Origin: Bradyrhizobium sp. CCBAU 051011
GTDB taxonomy: Bacteria > Pseudomonadota > Alphaproteobacteria > Rhizobiales > Xanthobacteraceae
Length of the DNA stretch: 64,000 nt
Reading direction: 5' to 3'
Assembly (NCBI RefSeq): GCF_009930815.1
Contig: NZ_CP022222.1
Coordinates: 7,048,501-7,112,500 of the forward strand
The translations under genes and the position numbers were made by a program. This document shows, one piece after another, positions 24,066 through 32,633 of this stretch. The notes under the pieces are model-generated. The model was given only the letters and a program-made list of their open reading frames with translations, did not search any database and was not told the origin of the DNA. How positions within the stretch are numbered: position 1 is the first letter of the stretch; every line of letters begins with the position of its first letter.

Positions 24066-25415
24066 GTGCGCCTCATGAACGACAGCCCTTCATTTGACGA
24101 TCTGCCGAAAGCCCAGCGGCTGGCGGAACAGGCCCTCAGCAACCTTCATCGGTTCCTGCATGTCGAGGCGGTCAGCGGTGCCGCACTTCTCGTTGCCGCT
24201 GCCGCTGCACTGATCTGGGCCAACTCTCCGTTCGCTCATAGCTATCACGCCTTTTGGAACCTTCCGCTCACAATCGGTCTCGGGGATTACGTTTTTTCCC
24301 GGTCGCTGCATTTCTGGGTCAACGACGCGCTGATGACAGTCTTCTTCCTCGTCGTGGGCATGGAGATTCGGCGCGAGGTTCATGAAGGCGCGCTGAGCAG
24401 ACTCGACCAAGCCATTCTGCCGCTGGTCGCGGCGACTGGTGGCGTCATCGTCCCGGCGCTCGTCTATCTGAGCTTCAACAGCGATCCGGCTAGGGGGCAG
24501 GGCTGGGCCGTGCCAACCGCGACGGACATCGCCTTTGCCGTCGGGGTGCTCGCGCTGCTTGGACGAACGATCCCGGTCAATGTGCGGGTCTTCCTGCTTG
24601 CTCTGGCGATCATCGACGACATCATTGCGGTACTGATCATTGCCCTCTTCTACACCGCCAGTCTTCAGTCTGGCGGTTTCATCATCGCGTCAATTGGCGT
24701 TCTCGCGGCTTTAGGGTTTCAGCGGATTGGGATCGGTTCTGCGCCCTTTTACGTACTGCCCGGTTCTTTGGTTTGGATTGGGTTCATGGTGGCCGGGATC
24801 CACCCAACCCTTGCAGGTGTCGTGCTCGGGCTGATAACTCCGGCACGCGCCATACCGATGCGGGAGCCGCCGCTGGAAGTAGTGTCGCGAGTGCTCAAAC
24901 AGTTGCGAAGTAGCGATGCGGTGAAGGCAAGGGATCCGCATCGGTTGGAGCAACCGCTGCGAGACCTTCGCGTAGCTCACCGCGAGATATTGCCGCCGGT
25001 GTCGCGGGTGCAGATGGCAATGCATCCGTGGGTGGCCTACGGCATCATGCCGATCTTCGCGTTGGCGAATGCCGGCGTCAGCTTAACGGGTGCTGATCTC
25101 TCCGCTGGGGGCCATCTGGTGATGATGGGCACTGCGCTTGCCTTGGTCGCTGGGAAACCGCTTGGCGTCGTCGGCGCGACTTGGGTCGCGGTACGACTGG
25201 GCTGGTGTCGCCTTGCTCCTGGAGTTTCGTGGGGTGGCGTCTGGCTGGTCGGCCTGCTGGCTGGCATCGGTTTTACCATGTCGATCTTCATCTCGATGCT
25301 CGCCTTCTCCGATCACGGATTATTGAGTGCGGCGAAACTGGGCGTACTCGTCGGTTCGCTTGTCGCCGCCACGCTCGGTCTTGGCTGGGGCGCCACCTAC
25401 GTTCGACGTCAGTGA
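24066..25415 (+). CDS. nhaA: Na+/H+ antiporter NhaA
   Basis: Four hundred forty-nine residues. Inner-membrane antiporter exporting Na+ in exchange for protons. Seen: [24 protein letters not shown] at the first segment, [54 protein letters not shown] with the paired Asp that bind the ion, and a C-terminal [15 protein letters not shown]. About 12 membrane segments. The hydrophilic insert around 270-320 ([15 protein letters not shown]) is longer than in E. coli and matches alphaproteobacterial members. Start GTG 24066 or ATG 24075, both near GCGGA. GC and codon use match the core. Confidence 0.93.
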   Translation: MRLMNDSPSFDDLPKAQRLAEQALSNLHRFLHVEAVSGAALLVAAAAALIWANSPFAHSYHAFWNLPLTIGLGDYVFSRSLHFWVNDALMTVFFLVVGMEIRREVHEGALSRLDQAILPLVAATGGVIVPALVYLSFNSDPARGQGWAVPTATDIAFAVGVLALLGRTIPVNVRVFLLALAIIDDIIAVLIIALFYTASLQSGGFIIASIGVLAALGFQRIGIGSAPFYVLPGSLVWIGFMVAGIHPTLAGVVLGLITPARAIPMREPPLEVVSRVLKQLRSSDAVKARDPHRLEQPLRDLRVAHREILPPVSRVQMAMHPWVAYGIMPIFALANAGVSLTGADLSAGGHLVMMGTALALVAGKPLGVVGATWVAVRLGWCRLAPGVSWGGVWLVGLLAGIGFTMSIFISMLAFSDHGLLSAAKLGVLVGSLVAATLGLGWGATYVRRQ

Positions 25416-25425
25416 GGCGGCTCCA

Positions 25426-25659
25426 ATGCCTTTCAAAGCTCCGCACGCATCGCTCGTATCATTCGCCGTTGAGGTTCTGCCCTCCGGGATTACCCAAATA
25501 ATGATCGTCGAAACTAGCTTGCACCTGAATCCCAAGCATCCTTCGTACAATAAATCCGCCGTGGAAACTCTCATTTCGGCCGCGCAAACGTATGTTAGCG
25601 CCAACATAGAAGGTGCTGCTGCTATTCGGCTTGTTTCTACCCAAAGCGGGGAAATCTGA
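25426..25659 (+). CDS. small hypothetical protein after nhaA
   Basis: Seventy-seven residues starting MPFKAPHASLVSFAVEVL, with mixed alpha/beta composition and no membrane segment. It begins 10 bases after nhaA and could be its operon partner, but the ribosome site is weak (GGCGGC). No family recognised. Confidence 0.35.
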   Translation: MPFKAPHASLVSFAVEVLPSGITQIMIVETSLHLNPKHPSYNKSAVETLISAAQTYVSANIEGAAAIRLVSTQSGEI

Positions 25660-25905
25660 CTGTCTGCTCACCGTTGTTTTGTCGGCAATAGCCCATCGTG
25701 TCAGTTTAGCGCGATGCAGCGATATGCCCGACTCCTCACCCAACGGTCGCGATCCGACGATCCAAGCTAAGGTAACGTTCACGTTTGATCGATTTCGCGT
25801 GTGGGCGTGGGCACCGGGCGATTTCATCCACCCGTGCGCGCTCCGGAGCAGCCCGTGTCCCACGCCAGACAAAATTGAGCCACCGAGAAGCTCCCACTTG
25901 TTAAA
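25660..25905. other. no gene seen
   Basis: A region without convincing coding frames, containing ACCCAAAGCGGGGAAATCTG, which resembles the dispersed intergenic relics near 23900. It leads into the promoter of the patatin gene. Confidence 0.4.
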
Positions 25906-25928
25906 CAAAACGATACCGTATAGTTTCA
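25898..25928 (+). promoter_or_regulatory. promoter with TetR-type operator palindrome, site 1
   Basis: TTGTTA (25898-25903) and TATAGT (25919-25924) can form a -35/-10 pair with a 15-base spacer. Overlapping them is CAAAACGATAC (25906-25916), a centre C, and GTATAGTTTCA, an inverted repeat in which most positions pair. The left arm is identical to that of the site at 28113, on the far side of the TetR gene. Lies 77 bases before the patatin gene. Confidence 0.6.
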
Positions 25929-26004
25929 TGAACAGGGCCCGGACGGGACGCCGCTGACGATGAGGCCGGCGGCGGCAAATGCGTGTGACGGTGACTGACG
26001 GCGA

Positions 26005-27183
26005 ATGCCCTCCCTCTCTTTTCTGACTGGATCAATCCTCTCCGACAGCCGGATCAGGAGGACAAGCTCACGCCTGCTCAAGTCGGCCGTCCTGCTGTGC
26101 AGCCTCGCGCTGGCCGCCTGCACGTCCCTGCCGCGGACGCCCTACAGCGCTGCGGAAGCATCCAGCTCCCGCGTGCTCGATATCGACGGCTTGCGGCGCT
26201 ACGCCGACGAACCCGTCACGAAATTCCGTTTCGAGAAAGACGAACGCTCCTCAACCAGGACCTATCTCGCGCTCTCCGGCGGCGGCGCCGATGGCGCCTA
26301 TGGCGTGGGCGTGTTGAACGGCTGGACCGCGGCCGGCACGCGCCCGACCTTCTCGGTCGTCTCGGGCGTCAGCACCGGCGGCCTGATTGCGCCCTTTGCG
26401 TTTCTCGGGTCGCAATACGACGACACGCTGCGGGAGGTCTATACCAGCGGGATCGCGGAGAGCCTGCTCGATGATCCCAGCATCATCCGCGTGCTGTTCG
26501 GATCCGGCCTGTTCGGCAACAAGCGGCTGCGCGAGCTGGTGGCCCGCTATGTCGGGCCGGAGATCCTGGCCGCCGTTGCCCGCGAAAATGCCAGGGGCCG
26601 AAAACTGCTCGTGGTAACGACCGATCTCGACACCCAGCGCACCGTTGTTTGGGACATGGGGAAAATCGCCGCGGTCGGCTCGCCGGAGGCGCTGCACCTG
26701 TTTCGCGACGTGATGGCCGCCTCCGCCAGCATTCCCCTGGTCTTCCCGCCCATCCTGATCGAAGCCGAGGGCCAGGGCCGGCGTTTTCAGGAGATGCATG
26801 TCGACGGCGGTGTGACTGCTCCGGTTCTGACGCTGCCGGATGCCCTGCTCTTCCAGGGACGTCTGCCCGGAAACAGCCGGATGAACATCTACATCCTCGT
26901 CAACAAGAAGCTCGAACGAACCTTTGAGCTCGTGTCCAACAGCACGCTCGATGTCGCCTCACGCAGCCTGTCGTCGATCACCCAGTCCCAGACCCGCTCG
27001 GTGATTTTCTCGACCTACGATTTCGCCAAGCGCAATCGGTGGGGCTTCCATTTGTCCTATATCGAGCGCGACTATCCCGCGTCGCCCAAAGAAGGATTCG
27101 ATACCGCCTATATGCGCGCCCTTTACCAGTATGGATATGAGAAGGCTGCGTCGGGCCACGCCTGGAGCTCGACGCTTCCGTGA
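26005..27183 (+). CDS. patatin-like phospholipase, lipoprotein
   Basis: Three hundred ninety-two residues. An N-terminal hydrophobic segment ends in the lipobox LAACTS (Cys39), so the protein should be lipidated and membrane-anchored outside the cytoplasm. The patatin domain shows the oxyanion motif SGGGADGAYG near 92, the nucleophile elbow GVSTGG near 123 and the catalytic Asp in HVDGGV near 266. Patatins hydrolyse acyl esters of phospholipids. The gene has its own operator-bearing promoter and is followed 94 bases later by a TetR regulator, suggesting control by it. ATG 26005 has no strong ribosome site. Confidence 0.9.
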   Translation: MPSLSFLTGSILSDSRIRRTSSRLLKSAVLLCSLALAACTSLPRTPYSAAEASSSRVLDIDGLRRYADEPVTKFRFEKDERSSTRTYLALSGGGADGAYGVGVLNGWTAAGTRPTFSVVSGVSTGGLIAPFAFLGSQYDDTLREVYTSGIAESLLDDPSIIRVLFGSGLFGNKRLRELVARYVGPEILAAVARENARGRKLLVVTTDLDTQRTVVWDMGKIAAVGSPEALHLFRDVMAASASIPLVFPPILIEAEGQGRRFQEMHVDGGVTAPVLTLPDALLFQGRLPGNSRMNIYILVNKKLERTFELVSNSTLDVASRSLSSITQSQTRSVIFSTYDFAKRNRWGFHLSYIERDYPASPKEGFDTAYMRALYQYGYEKAASGHAWSSTLP

Positions 27184-27277
27184 GCCACTCGGAACGACAA
27201 GCTGCCCATATCGTTGACGATATGGCCAATTCGGCCAGATTCGCGATGACGCCCCTCTTGCTGCGCGTTATAGAGCA

Positions 27278-28054
27278 ATGACAACTATGACGACCGCGCA
27301 GGAATCGTTGGGCATGGGATTGACTGCGACCAAGGCCAGACCGGCAAAACGCGACGTCCCAAAGTCGCGCGGCGGCCGGCCGACGAAAAGCGCCGCCATC
27401 GAGCGCGATCAGCGGCTGATCGAAGTTGCCACCCGTCTTTTCCTGGACCGGGGCTATGATGCGACCTCGCTTGATGCCGTTGCGGAAGCAGCCCGGGTCA
27501 GCAAGCCCACCGTCTATGCGCGCTACGGCGACAAGCGCGGACTGTTTGCGGAAGTGCTGAGGCGCGAAATTGACCGCTGGCTTGCGCCGCTTGCGGAAGC
27601 GGCGGAAGTGCAGCTCACGCGGGCCTCGGACATCTCGGTCGAGCAGCGCCTGATCGAGGTCGGGCGCGAGATGCTGATGTTCACCTGTGGGCCCGATGCC
27701 GTCGCCTTCAGCCGCATGATGACGTCGCAGGCCATCAACTTTCCCGACATCGCCAAGCTCGGCAAGGAGGAAGGCTGGCTGAAGGCCGTTTCAACGACCG
27801 CGCGCTTCTTCGATCATCTGGTCGCACAGCGCGCCATGGACGTCGAGGATACCGGCATCGCGGCTGAGGTCTTTCTCGATGTGGTCGTCGGCCACACCCA
27901 CCGGATGGCGACGTTCGGAACGCCGCTTGAGATGAAGTCCGCCGAAAAGCGGATGCGGCTGGCAATCAGGCTGTTCCTGGCAGGAGCGCTCGGGCCACCG
28001 AGCCGCGTCCAGTCCAATCCCAAGGGAACCACGCGGCGACGTCCCTCTCGCTGA
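27278..28054 (+). CDS. TetR/AcrR-family regulator
   Basis: Two hundred fifty-eight residues. After a basic unstructured start, the HTH domain runs from IEVATRLFLDRGYDATSLD to AEAARVSKPTVYARYGDKRG (about 48-95), the TetR signature. The remaining ligand domain (about 100-240) has the helical AefR-like C-terminal pattern. Local dimeric repressor, ligand unknown (perhaps a lipid or drug). Matching palindromes lie before the patatin gene and after this gene, so it is the most likely ligand for both. Start choice among several Met/Val codons is uncertain; MTTMTTAQESLG at 27278 is kept. Confidence 0.9.
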   Translation: MTTMTTAQESLGMGLTATKARPAKRDVPKSRGGRPTKSAAIERDQRLIEVATRLFLDRGYDATSLDAVAEAARVSKPTVYARYGDKRGLFAEVLRREIDRWLAPLAEAAEVQLTRASDISVEQRLIEVGREMLMFTCGPDAVAFSRMMTSQAINFPDIAKLGKEEGWLKAVSTTARFFDHLVAQRAMDVEDTGIAAEVFLDVVVGHTHRMATFGTPLEMKSAEKRMRLAIRLFLAGALGPPSRVQSNPKGTTRRRPSR

Positions 28055-28103
28055 CAATTCCGTGAGAACGGCGTTTCACATGCGGTACGGGCGGGATGCA
28101 CCC

Positions 28104-28137
28104 TTGACCAAACAAAACGATACGGTATGGTTTTGTT
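28104..28137 (+). promoter_or_regulatory. promoter with TetR-type operator palindrome, site 2
   Basis: TTGACC (28104-28109) and TATGGT (28126-28131) make a good promoter with a 16-base spacer. Overlapping it is AACAAAACGATAC (28111-28123), a centre G, and GTATGGTTTTGTT (28125-28137), a 27-base palindrome with one mismatched pair. The arm CAAAACGATAC is the same as at 25906. Repressor binding would cover the promoter. The next gene downstream on this strand is the PepSY protein at 28333. Confidence 0.75.
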
Positions 28138-28332
28138 AAGTGAAGCGGCGGGCTTCCCCGCTTACCAGTCCCGGCGGGGCTCGCGCCGCTTCGATCGCCG
28201 CAAACGGCGGTCCCGCCCGTTTGCGACGTTCCGCGGCCGACCCATATGCCTCCAGGGGGTCGGCCGCGTTTCTTCGAGACGATCCGGCCCATCCGCCGGC
28301 AGAGACAGGCTCAAGCACGGAGACTTGCAAAC

Positions 28333-28938
28333 ATGCGCATGCCCCGCTGTTGGAGACCATTGCTTGCAATCATCCTGCTGGCGATCATCCTCCCTGCCCC
28401 GATCCATGCCATGGCGTCGTCGACCGACGAGCCAACCTCGCTCCGCAATGAGCCGGACGATGGCGCCGCGTCCGACCAGCGGGCGATCAGCCGCGAGCTC
28501 GCGCTTTTCCGCGGTTCGGCGGTCTCGCTAAGCCAGGCGATGGCTATCGCCGAAGCCCTGCATGCCGGCGCGACCACCGCCGATATCAGCTTCGACGGCG
28601 CGCCGGATGCGCCGGTCTACCGGGTAAAGACCCTTCACAACGACCGCATCTGGCACCACGCCATCGACGCCGCGACCGGCAAGATCGTCGGCGGCGAAGC
28701 CGCCCTGCCGCTGAAGGAATTCGATGCCGAGGATCGCAGCAACCTCGTTGCACTCAGGACGGTCCGGCATCGCCTGGCGGATGCCGTTCGCGTCGCCGAA
28801 CATGCGGCATCGGGCAAGGCCATTAGCGGCGGCCTGGTCCGCGAACGCGGCCGGCTGAATTTTGCGATCGTCGTCATGAGCGGCAACGACCTGAAGGCGG
28901 TAGTCCTCGAGCCTCCCGGCGCCGCACGACGGCGGTGA
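28333..28938 (+). CDS. secreted PepSY-domain protein
   Basis: Two hundred one residues. The signal peptide (MRMPRCWRPLLAIILLAIIL to IHAMA) is followed by an acidic linker and a PepSY-like domain: SLSQAMAIAEALHAGATTADIS, then VYRVKTLHNDRIWHHAIDAATGKIVGG. PepSY domains are thought to bind or inhibit peptidases. A second domain-like repeat follows (DAVRVAEHAASGKAISGGLV). Start ATG 28333 chosen to give the signal. Transcribed from the operator-overlapped promoter at 28104, so probably under the TetR regulator. Confidence 0.8.
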   Translation: MRMPRCWRPLLAIILLAIILPAPIHAMASSTDEPTSLRNEPDDGAASDQRAISRELALFRGSAVSLSQAMAIAEALHAGATTADISFDGAPDAPVYRVKTLHNDRIWHHAIDAATGKIVGGEAALPLKEFDAEDRSNLVALRTVRHRLADAVRVAEHAASGKAISGGLVRERGRLNFAIVVMSGNDLKAVVLEPPGAARRR

Positions 28939-29109
28939 GGGGCGCGTCCGTTGCAGCCAGCGGGCTAAAACCCGTTGACGGCAGCCCAAAGCTGCCGCAT
29001 AAGTCCGCGCCATGACGATCTCGACCAAAGCGACCGCGAAAACCAAAGCACCCTCCGGGGGCTGGGGAGCCGTGCGCGCGTAGTCGAACGACCGCATCAT
29101 CCAAACCGC

Positions 29110-29141
29110 AGCCCCGCCTGAAAAGGACCGGGGCTTTTTTA
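29110..29141 (+). terminator. Rho-independent terminator before asd
   Basis: AGCCCCG and CGGGGCT enclose a 12-base loop, followed by TTTTTAT. It closes the PepSY transcript and lies 37 bases before asd. Confidence 0.85.
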
Positions 29142-29177
29142 TTGCCCGCAACATGCGCGAACCAGGAGGATAGACAA

Positions 29178-30203
29178 GTGAGCCACGAACCCGTTGTAGC
29201 CATTGCCGGCGTGACCGGCGCTGTCGGCGCCGAATTCATCGCCACCATGGACAGGCGCGGCTTCCCCGTCCGCAAGCTCAAGGCGCTAGCCAGCGCCCGG
29301 TCGGCGGGCAAGACCATCGATTTCCGCGGCGAGAAGATCGTGATCGAGGAGCTCACCGAAAAGTCCTTTGAGGGCGTCGACATCGCGCTGTTCTCGGCGG
29401 GCGGCGGGATTTCGCGCAAGTTCGCGCCCGCCGCCGTCAAGGCCGGCGCCGTCGTGGTCGACAATTCCTCCGCCTTCCGGATGGATCCGAACGTTCCGCT
29501 GGTGATCCCCGAGATCAACGCGGGCCGCATCAGGGATCACAAGGGCATCATCGCCAACCCGAACTGCTCGGCGATCACGGCGCTGGTGCCGCTATGGCCG
29601 ATCCACCGGCAGAACCGCATCAAGCGCATGATCGTATCGACCTATCAGGCGGCGAGCGGCGCGGGCGCGGCCGCCATGGAAGAACTGGTGGAGTCGACGC
29701 GCGCCTATCTCGACGGCCGTCCGTTCACGCCCAAGGTGATCCCGCTGCCCTACGCCTTCAACGTCTTCAGCCACAACACGGCGATCGATCCCGAGACCGG
29801 CTACAACGACGAAGAGACCAAGGTCATCAAGGAGACCCGCAAGATCTTCGAGGATGACAGAATCGCCATCGGCGTCACCTGCGTGCGCGTGCCGGTGCTG
29901 CGCGCCCATTGCGAGGCGATCACCTTCGAATGCGAGAACCCGATCACGGAAGCCGACGTGCGCGCCATCCTATCGAAGGCGCCGGGCGTTCGGATCGTCG
30001 ACGACCGGGCGAAGAACTACTTCCCGATGCCGATCGATGCGTCCGGCCAGGATGACGTTCTGGTCGGCCGCATCAGGAAGGATCTCAGCGACGCCTCAGG
30101 TCACTCGATCTCGATGTTCGTCTCCGCCGATCAGCTCCTGAAGGGCGCGGCGCTCAACGCGATACAGATCGCCGAGCTGCTGCCGCAACGCGCTATGGCG
30201 TGA
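29178..30203 (+). CDS. asd: aspartate-semialdehyde dehydrogenase
   Basis: Three hundred forty-one residues. Reduces aspartyl phosphate to aspartate semialdehyde with NADPH, supplying lysine, threonine, methionine and diaminopimelate. Seen: AIAGVTGAVGAEF nucleotide loop, catalytic Cys130 in ANPNCSAI, and CVRVPVLRAHCEAITF with the substrate Arg and His. GTG 29178 has a textbook AGGAGG 9 bases upstream. Length and motifs are complete. Confidence 0.96.
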   Translation: MSHEPVVAIAGVTGAVGAEFIATMDRRGFPVRKLKALASARSAGKTIDFRGEKIVIEELTEKSFEGVDIALFSAGGGISRKFAPAAVKAGAVVVDNSSAFRMDPNVPLVIPEINAGRIRDHKGIIANPNCSAITALVPLWPIHRQNRIKRMIVSTYQAASGAGAAAMEELVESTRAYLDGRPFTPKVIPLPYAFNVFSHNTAIDPETGYNDEETKVIKETRKIFEDDRIAIGVTCVRVPVLRAHCEAITFECENPITEADVRAILSKAPGVRIVDDRAKNYFPMPIDASGQDDVLVGRIRKDLSDASGHSISMFVSADQLLKGAALNAIQIAELLPQRAMA

Positions 30204-30216
30204 AGGTGACGATGCC

Positions 30217-30305
30217 GTAGGGTGGGCAAAGGCGCACTTGCGCCGTGCCCACCGTCTATCCGCAACGGCAGTGAATGGTGGGCACGCTTCGCTTTGCCCA
30301 CCCTT
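30217..30305. repeat. GTAGGGTGGGC palindromic intergenic repeat
   Basis: Starts GTAGGGTGGGCAAAGGCGCA and ends GCTTCGCTTTGCCCACCCT, with matching inner arms CGTGCCCACC and GGTGGGCACG. It is a BIME-like palindrome. Relatives lie at 32505-32633 and 58721-58796. Confidence 0.8.
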
Positions 30306-30556
30306 CTGTAACGGGCCTCGATTAGTCAATCCCTTTGCGTTGTCCGCCCGCCGGGGTCTCGCTTCTGTACGGGGTCGGCGCAGGGCCGCCACCTGATGGG
30401 GTTGGAAGAGGATAGGTCGACCAATCTACGTTGTGCGTGCTCACGAGGGCGACCTGGTGGGCAACGGCCTGACCTGATCCATCGTCCCGGCGAAGGGACT
30501 TCGCTTCGAGAAGGCCTGGTGTTGTGACCCGCCCGAAAACTGTTGTGTCTCTCCTG

Positions 30557-31585
30557 TTAGGCTGCGGCAGCAGCGGCGTTAAAGGGTGTTCCGTCGGCGA
30601 GCATGCGATGCATGATCACCGCGAGCCGGCGCGCCAGCGCCACTTTGGCTTTGTTCGTGCCGGCGCGCCGTTTGATCCGCATGGCCCAGCTCTTCAATTG
30701 CGAACAGCCTTTGACCGGCTTGGTCAGCATGACGTTGGCGGCTTCGTAAAGCACCGTGCGCACCGAAGCATCACCGATCTTGCTGATCCGGCCGGTGTAG
30801 TCGGTCTCGCCGGATTGATGCTTCTTCGGGGTCAACCCGAAATGGGCTCCTGCCTGCTTCGACGATTTGAACCGGGCTGGATCGTCGATCGCGCTGGCAT
30901 AGGTTAGCGCCACGATTGGGCCGACCGCCGGGACTGACGTCAGCAGCCGTGCTTGCATGTCGGATCGCACCATCCTGCGGATCTGCTTCTCGAAGGCTGC
31001 GAACTCGGCCCGCAGCACTGTTCGCACCGCTAGCAGCGCCTTGGCGATCGTTTGCAGGTGCGGGTGGCCCGCCACGAGCTCCTCGATCCGTCCCGCGAAC
31101 GTCTGCCCGGTCGTCTTGCCAACCTTCAGGCCAAAACCGCGCAGGATCCCGCGCAGACTGTTCTCCACGTCGTGAAGCTTCGATTGCACCAGCTTGCGCG
31201 CCGTCAGCAGCGATCGGGTCTCTTGCGCACTCATCGATTTGCAATGCACTGGCCGGAACCAGCCCAGCCGCATCAGTTGCGCGATGCCGCGGGCATCGTT
31301 GCGATCCGACTTGACCGGCATCGCCTCGAACGCCTTCCGCACGTGCCGCGTCTCCAGCAGTTCCACGGCAAGGCCGGCTATCTTCATGGCCGCAAACAGC
31401 CATTGCGACAATGGTCCGGCCTCCAGCCCGATCCGCTCCAGGCCGAAGCCCAGCGAACCGAACCAGGCGATTAGGGCTTGCGGCTCGCTCGCCACCTTGG
31501 CCTCGCGCACGATCTTGCCATTGGCGTCGACAACGCACACGCTCGAGCATTCCAATGACACGTCGATTCCGGCATAATGCTCCAT
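30557..31585 (-). CDS. IS110-family transposase, intact
   Basis: Three hundred forty-two residues. N-terminal DEDD domain: MEHYAGIDVSLECSSVCVVD with the first Asp, GLEAGPLSQWL with the Glu, and KSDRNDARGIAQLMRLG with further Asp residues. C-terminal Tnp20 domain: LTSVPAVGPIVALTYASAI, KQAGAHFGLTPKKHQSG and IGDASVRTVLYEAANVML. IS110 enzymes recombine via a DEDD domain plus a catalytic Ser in the C-terminal domain, and use a bridge RNA encoded by the element. No frameshift seen, so it is probably active. ATG 31585 is chosen because it opens the conserved domain. A Rho-like end is not obvious. Confidence 0.93.
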   Translation of the reverse strand: MEHYAGIDVSLECSSVCVVDANGKIVREAKVASEPQALIAWFGSLGFGLERIGLEAGPLSQWLFAAMKIAGLAVELLETRHVRKAFEAMPVKSDRNDARGIAQLMRLGWFRPVHCKSMSAQETRSLLTARKLVQSKLHDVENSLRGILRGFGLKVGKTTGQTFAGRIEELVAGHPHLQTIAKALLAVRTVLRAEFAAFEKQIRRMVRSDMQARLLTSVPAVGPIVALTYASAIDDPARFKSSKQAGAHFGLTPKKHQSGETDYTGRISKIGDASVRTVLYEAANVMLTKPVKGCSQLKSWAMRIKRRAGTNKAKVALARRLAVIMHRMLADGTPFNAAAAAA

Positions 31586-31589
31586 GGTC

Positions 31590-31760
31590 GTCTCTCCTTG
31601 ATGCTTGGAGCGAGGCTCATCCCTCTGACTCCGTAACACCATCAATGTGAGGGACGACCGCCCGCCTTCCAGGCAGGTCGCGCGAAGCGCGCCACCCAAC
31701 ACCGCCGTAGCAAGCGCGGCTTGCCTGGAGGGTGGACCGGGGCCCGTTACCCCATCTACA
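31590..31760 (-). ncRNA. candidate bridge RNA of the IS110 element
   Basis: The 270-base non-coding stretch ahead of the transposase start contains a strong hairpin: CCTCCAGGCAAGCCGCG region pairs back to GGCAGGTCGCGCG-flanking sequence via TTCCAGGCA (about 31667-31675) and TGCCTGGAG (about 31719-31727). In IS621-type members a structured RNA encoded at this place carries target and donor loops. Extent and loops here are not resolved. Confidence 0.35.
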
Positions 31761-32028
31761 CACTTCTCAATCAGAGCAGTGCTGACCCAAGGAGACATCG
31801 ACCTTCTTGCTTGCCGGTAAGTCAACCGCTCTGACTTATGGTTCGCCGGCCGCGGATGATGTAGTTTCACTCGTGTGAGGTTACGAAACTCAGTCAAGCC
31901 AGGTGGGACCGTTCAATTTATCAGCCCAGGTGACATCGATCACCTGACGCCAAACCATGCAAATAACTAGCCGCTCGCATTGCAAGAGGCCGTCTCATCT
32001 CTGGCCGGTATTCGCAAGGGAGTGTGTC

Positions 32029-32499
32029 ATGCGATCCTTTCAAAAAGTGCCCGCCGCAGCAGTTGCCCTGTACGTGTTGTTGCTTCCAATTGGCTCCAGC
32101 GCTTTGGTCGAACCGAAAACGGAGGTGGCGGCAGCGGCCTCGGCATGGGGACAAACTATTGGCGGAGGCGATCCCGAAAAAGTCTTATCGCTCTATGCGG
32201 ACGACGCCGTACTCTGGGGCACGCTGTCGCCGACCGTGCGTTCCAATCGGGAGGCGCTACAAGAGTATTTCGTGAACGCCTTCAGGGTTCTGCCCAACCT
32301 GAAGGTTGCCTTCGGCGATCAGTTGATCCGCGTGTACGGGAATACGGCGATCAACACCGGCTACTACACGTTCTCCTATGGCAGGGATGGCGAGGCCAAG
32401 ACCTTGCCCGCGCGCTACAGTTTCACCTACGTCAAGAACGGCGATCGTTGGCTGATCGTCGACCACCATTCCTCGGCTATGCCCTCGACACCGAAATAG
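32029..32499 (+). CDS. secreted SnoaL-like (DUF4440-type) protein
   Basis: One hundred fifty-six residues. Signal MRSFQKVPAAAVALYVLLLP to SSALVE, then a SnoaL/NTF2-like cone: AAASAWGQTIGGGDPEKVLS, LYADDAVLWGTLSPTVRSN, YFVNAFRVLP and ending YSFTYVKNGDRWLIVDHHSS, the DUF4440/CaMKII-association pattern. These folds bind small ligands or catalyse isomer-like reactions; the substrate is unknown. Strong ribosome site AAGGGAG at right spacing. Directly downstream lies a BIME-type repeat. Confidence 0.88.
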   Translation: MRSFQKVPAAAVALYVLLLPIGSSALVEPKTEVAAAASAWGQTIGGGDPEKVLSLYADDAVLWGTLSPTVRSNREALQEYFVNAFRVLPNLKVAFGDQLIRVYGNTAINTGYYTFSYGRDGEAKTLPARYSFTYVKNGDRWLIVDHHSSAMPSTPK

Positions 32500-32504
32500 G
32501 AGCT

Positions 32505-32633
32505 GTAGGGTGGGCAAAGGCGCACTTCGCGCCGTGCCCACCATCTATCCGGCAGTGTGTATGGTGGGCACGCTTCCGCCTTCGCTCTTCGAGCTACGGC
32601 GGACAAGTCGTTTTGCCTACCCAACGCAGCTAC
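32505..32633. repeat. GTAGGGTGGGC palindromic intergenic repeat
   Basis: GTAGGGTGGGCAAAGGCGCA again, with arms CGTGCCCACC and GGTGGGCACG, then an extended arm containing TTCGAGCTACGGCGGAC and ending GCCTACCCAACGCAGCTACG. Same family as 30217-30305. Its end overlaps the last codon of the propeller gene. Confidence 0.8.

Larger units (their letters stand above)
30400..31860 (-). mobile_element. IS110-family insertion sequence (approximate limits)
   Basis: IS110 elements lack long inverted ends, so limits are judged from the coding gene plus the long non-coding stretch on its 5' side (31586 to about 31860) and a short stretch on its 3' side. It lies between asd and a SnoaL-like gene. The exact core dinucleotide cannot be set without an uninterrupted relative. 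Confidence 0.5.

Noticed and set aside
29011..29082. A 23-residue frame MTISTKATAKTKAPSGGWGA before asd
   Set aside because: The GGWGA end resembles the start of a dehydrogenase, but there is no ribosome site, the frame is short and it lies just before a terminator. Could be a relic, not supported.
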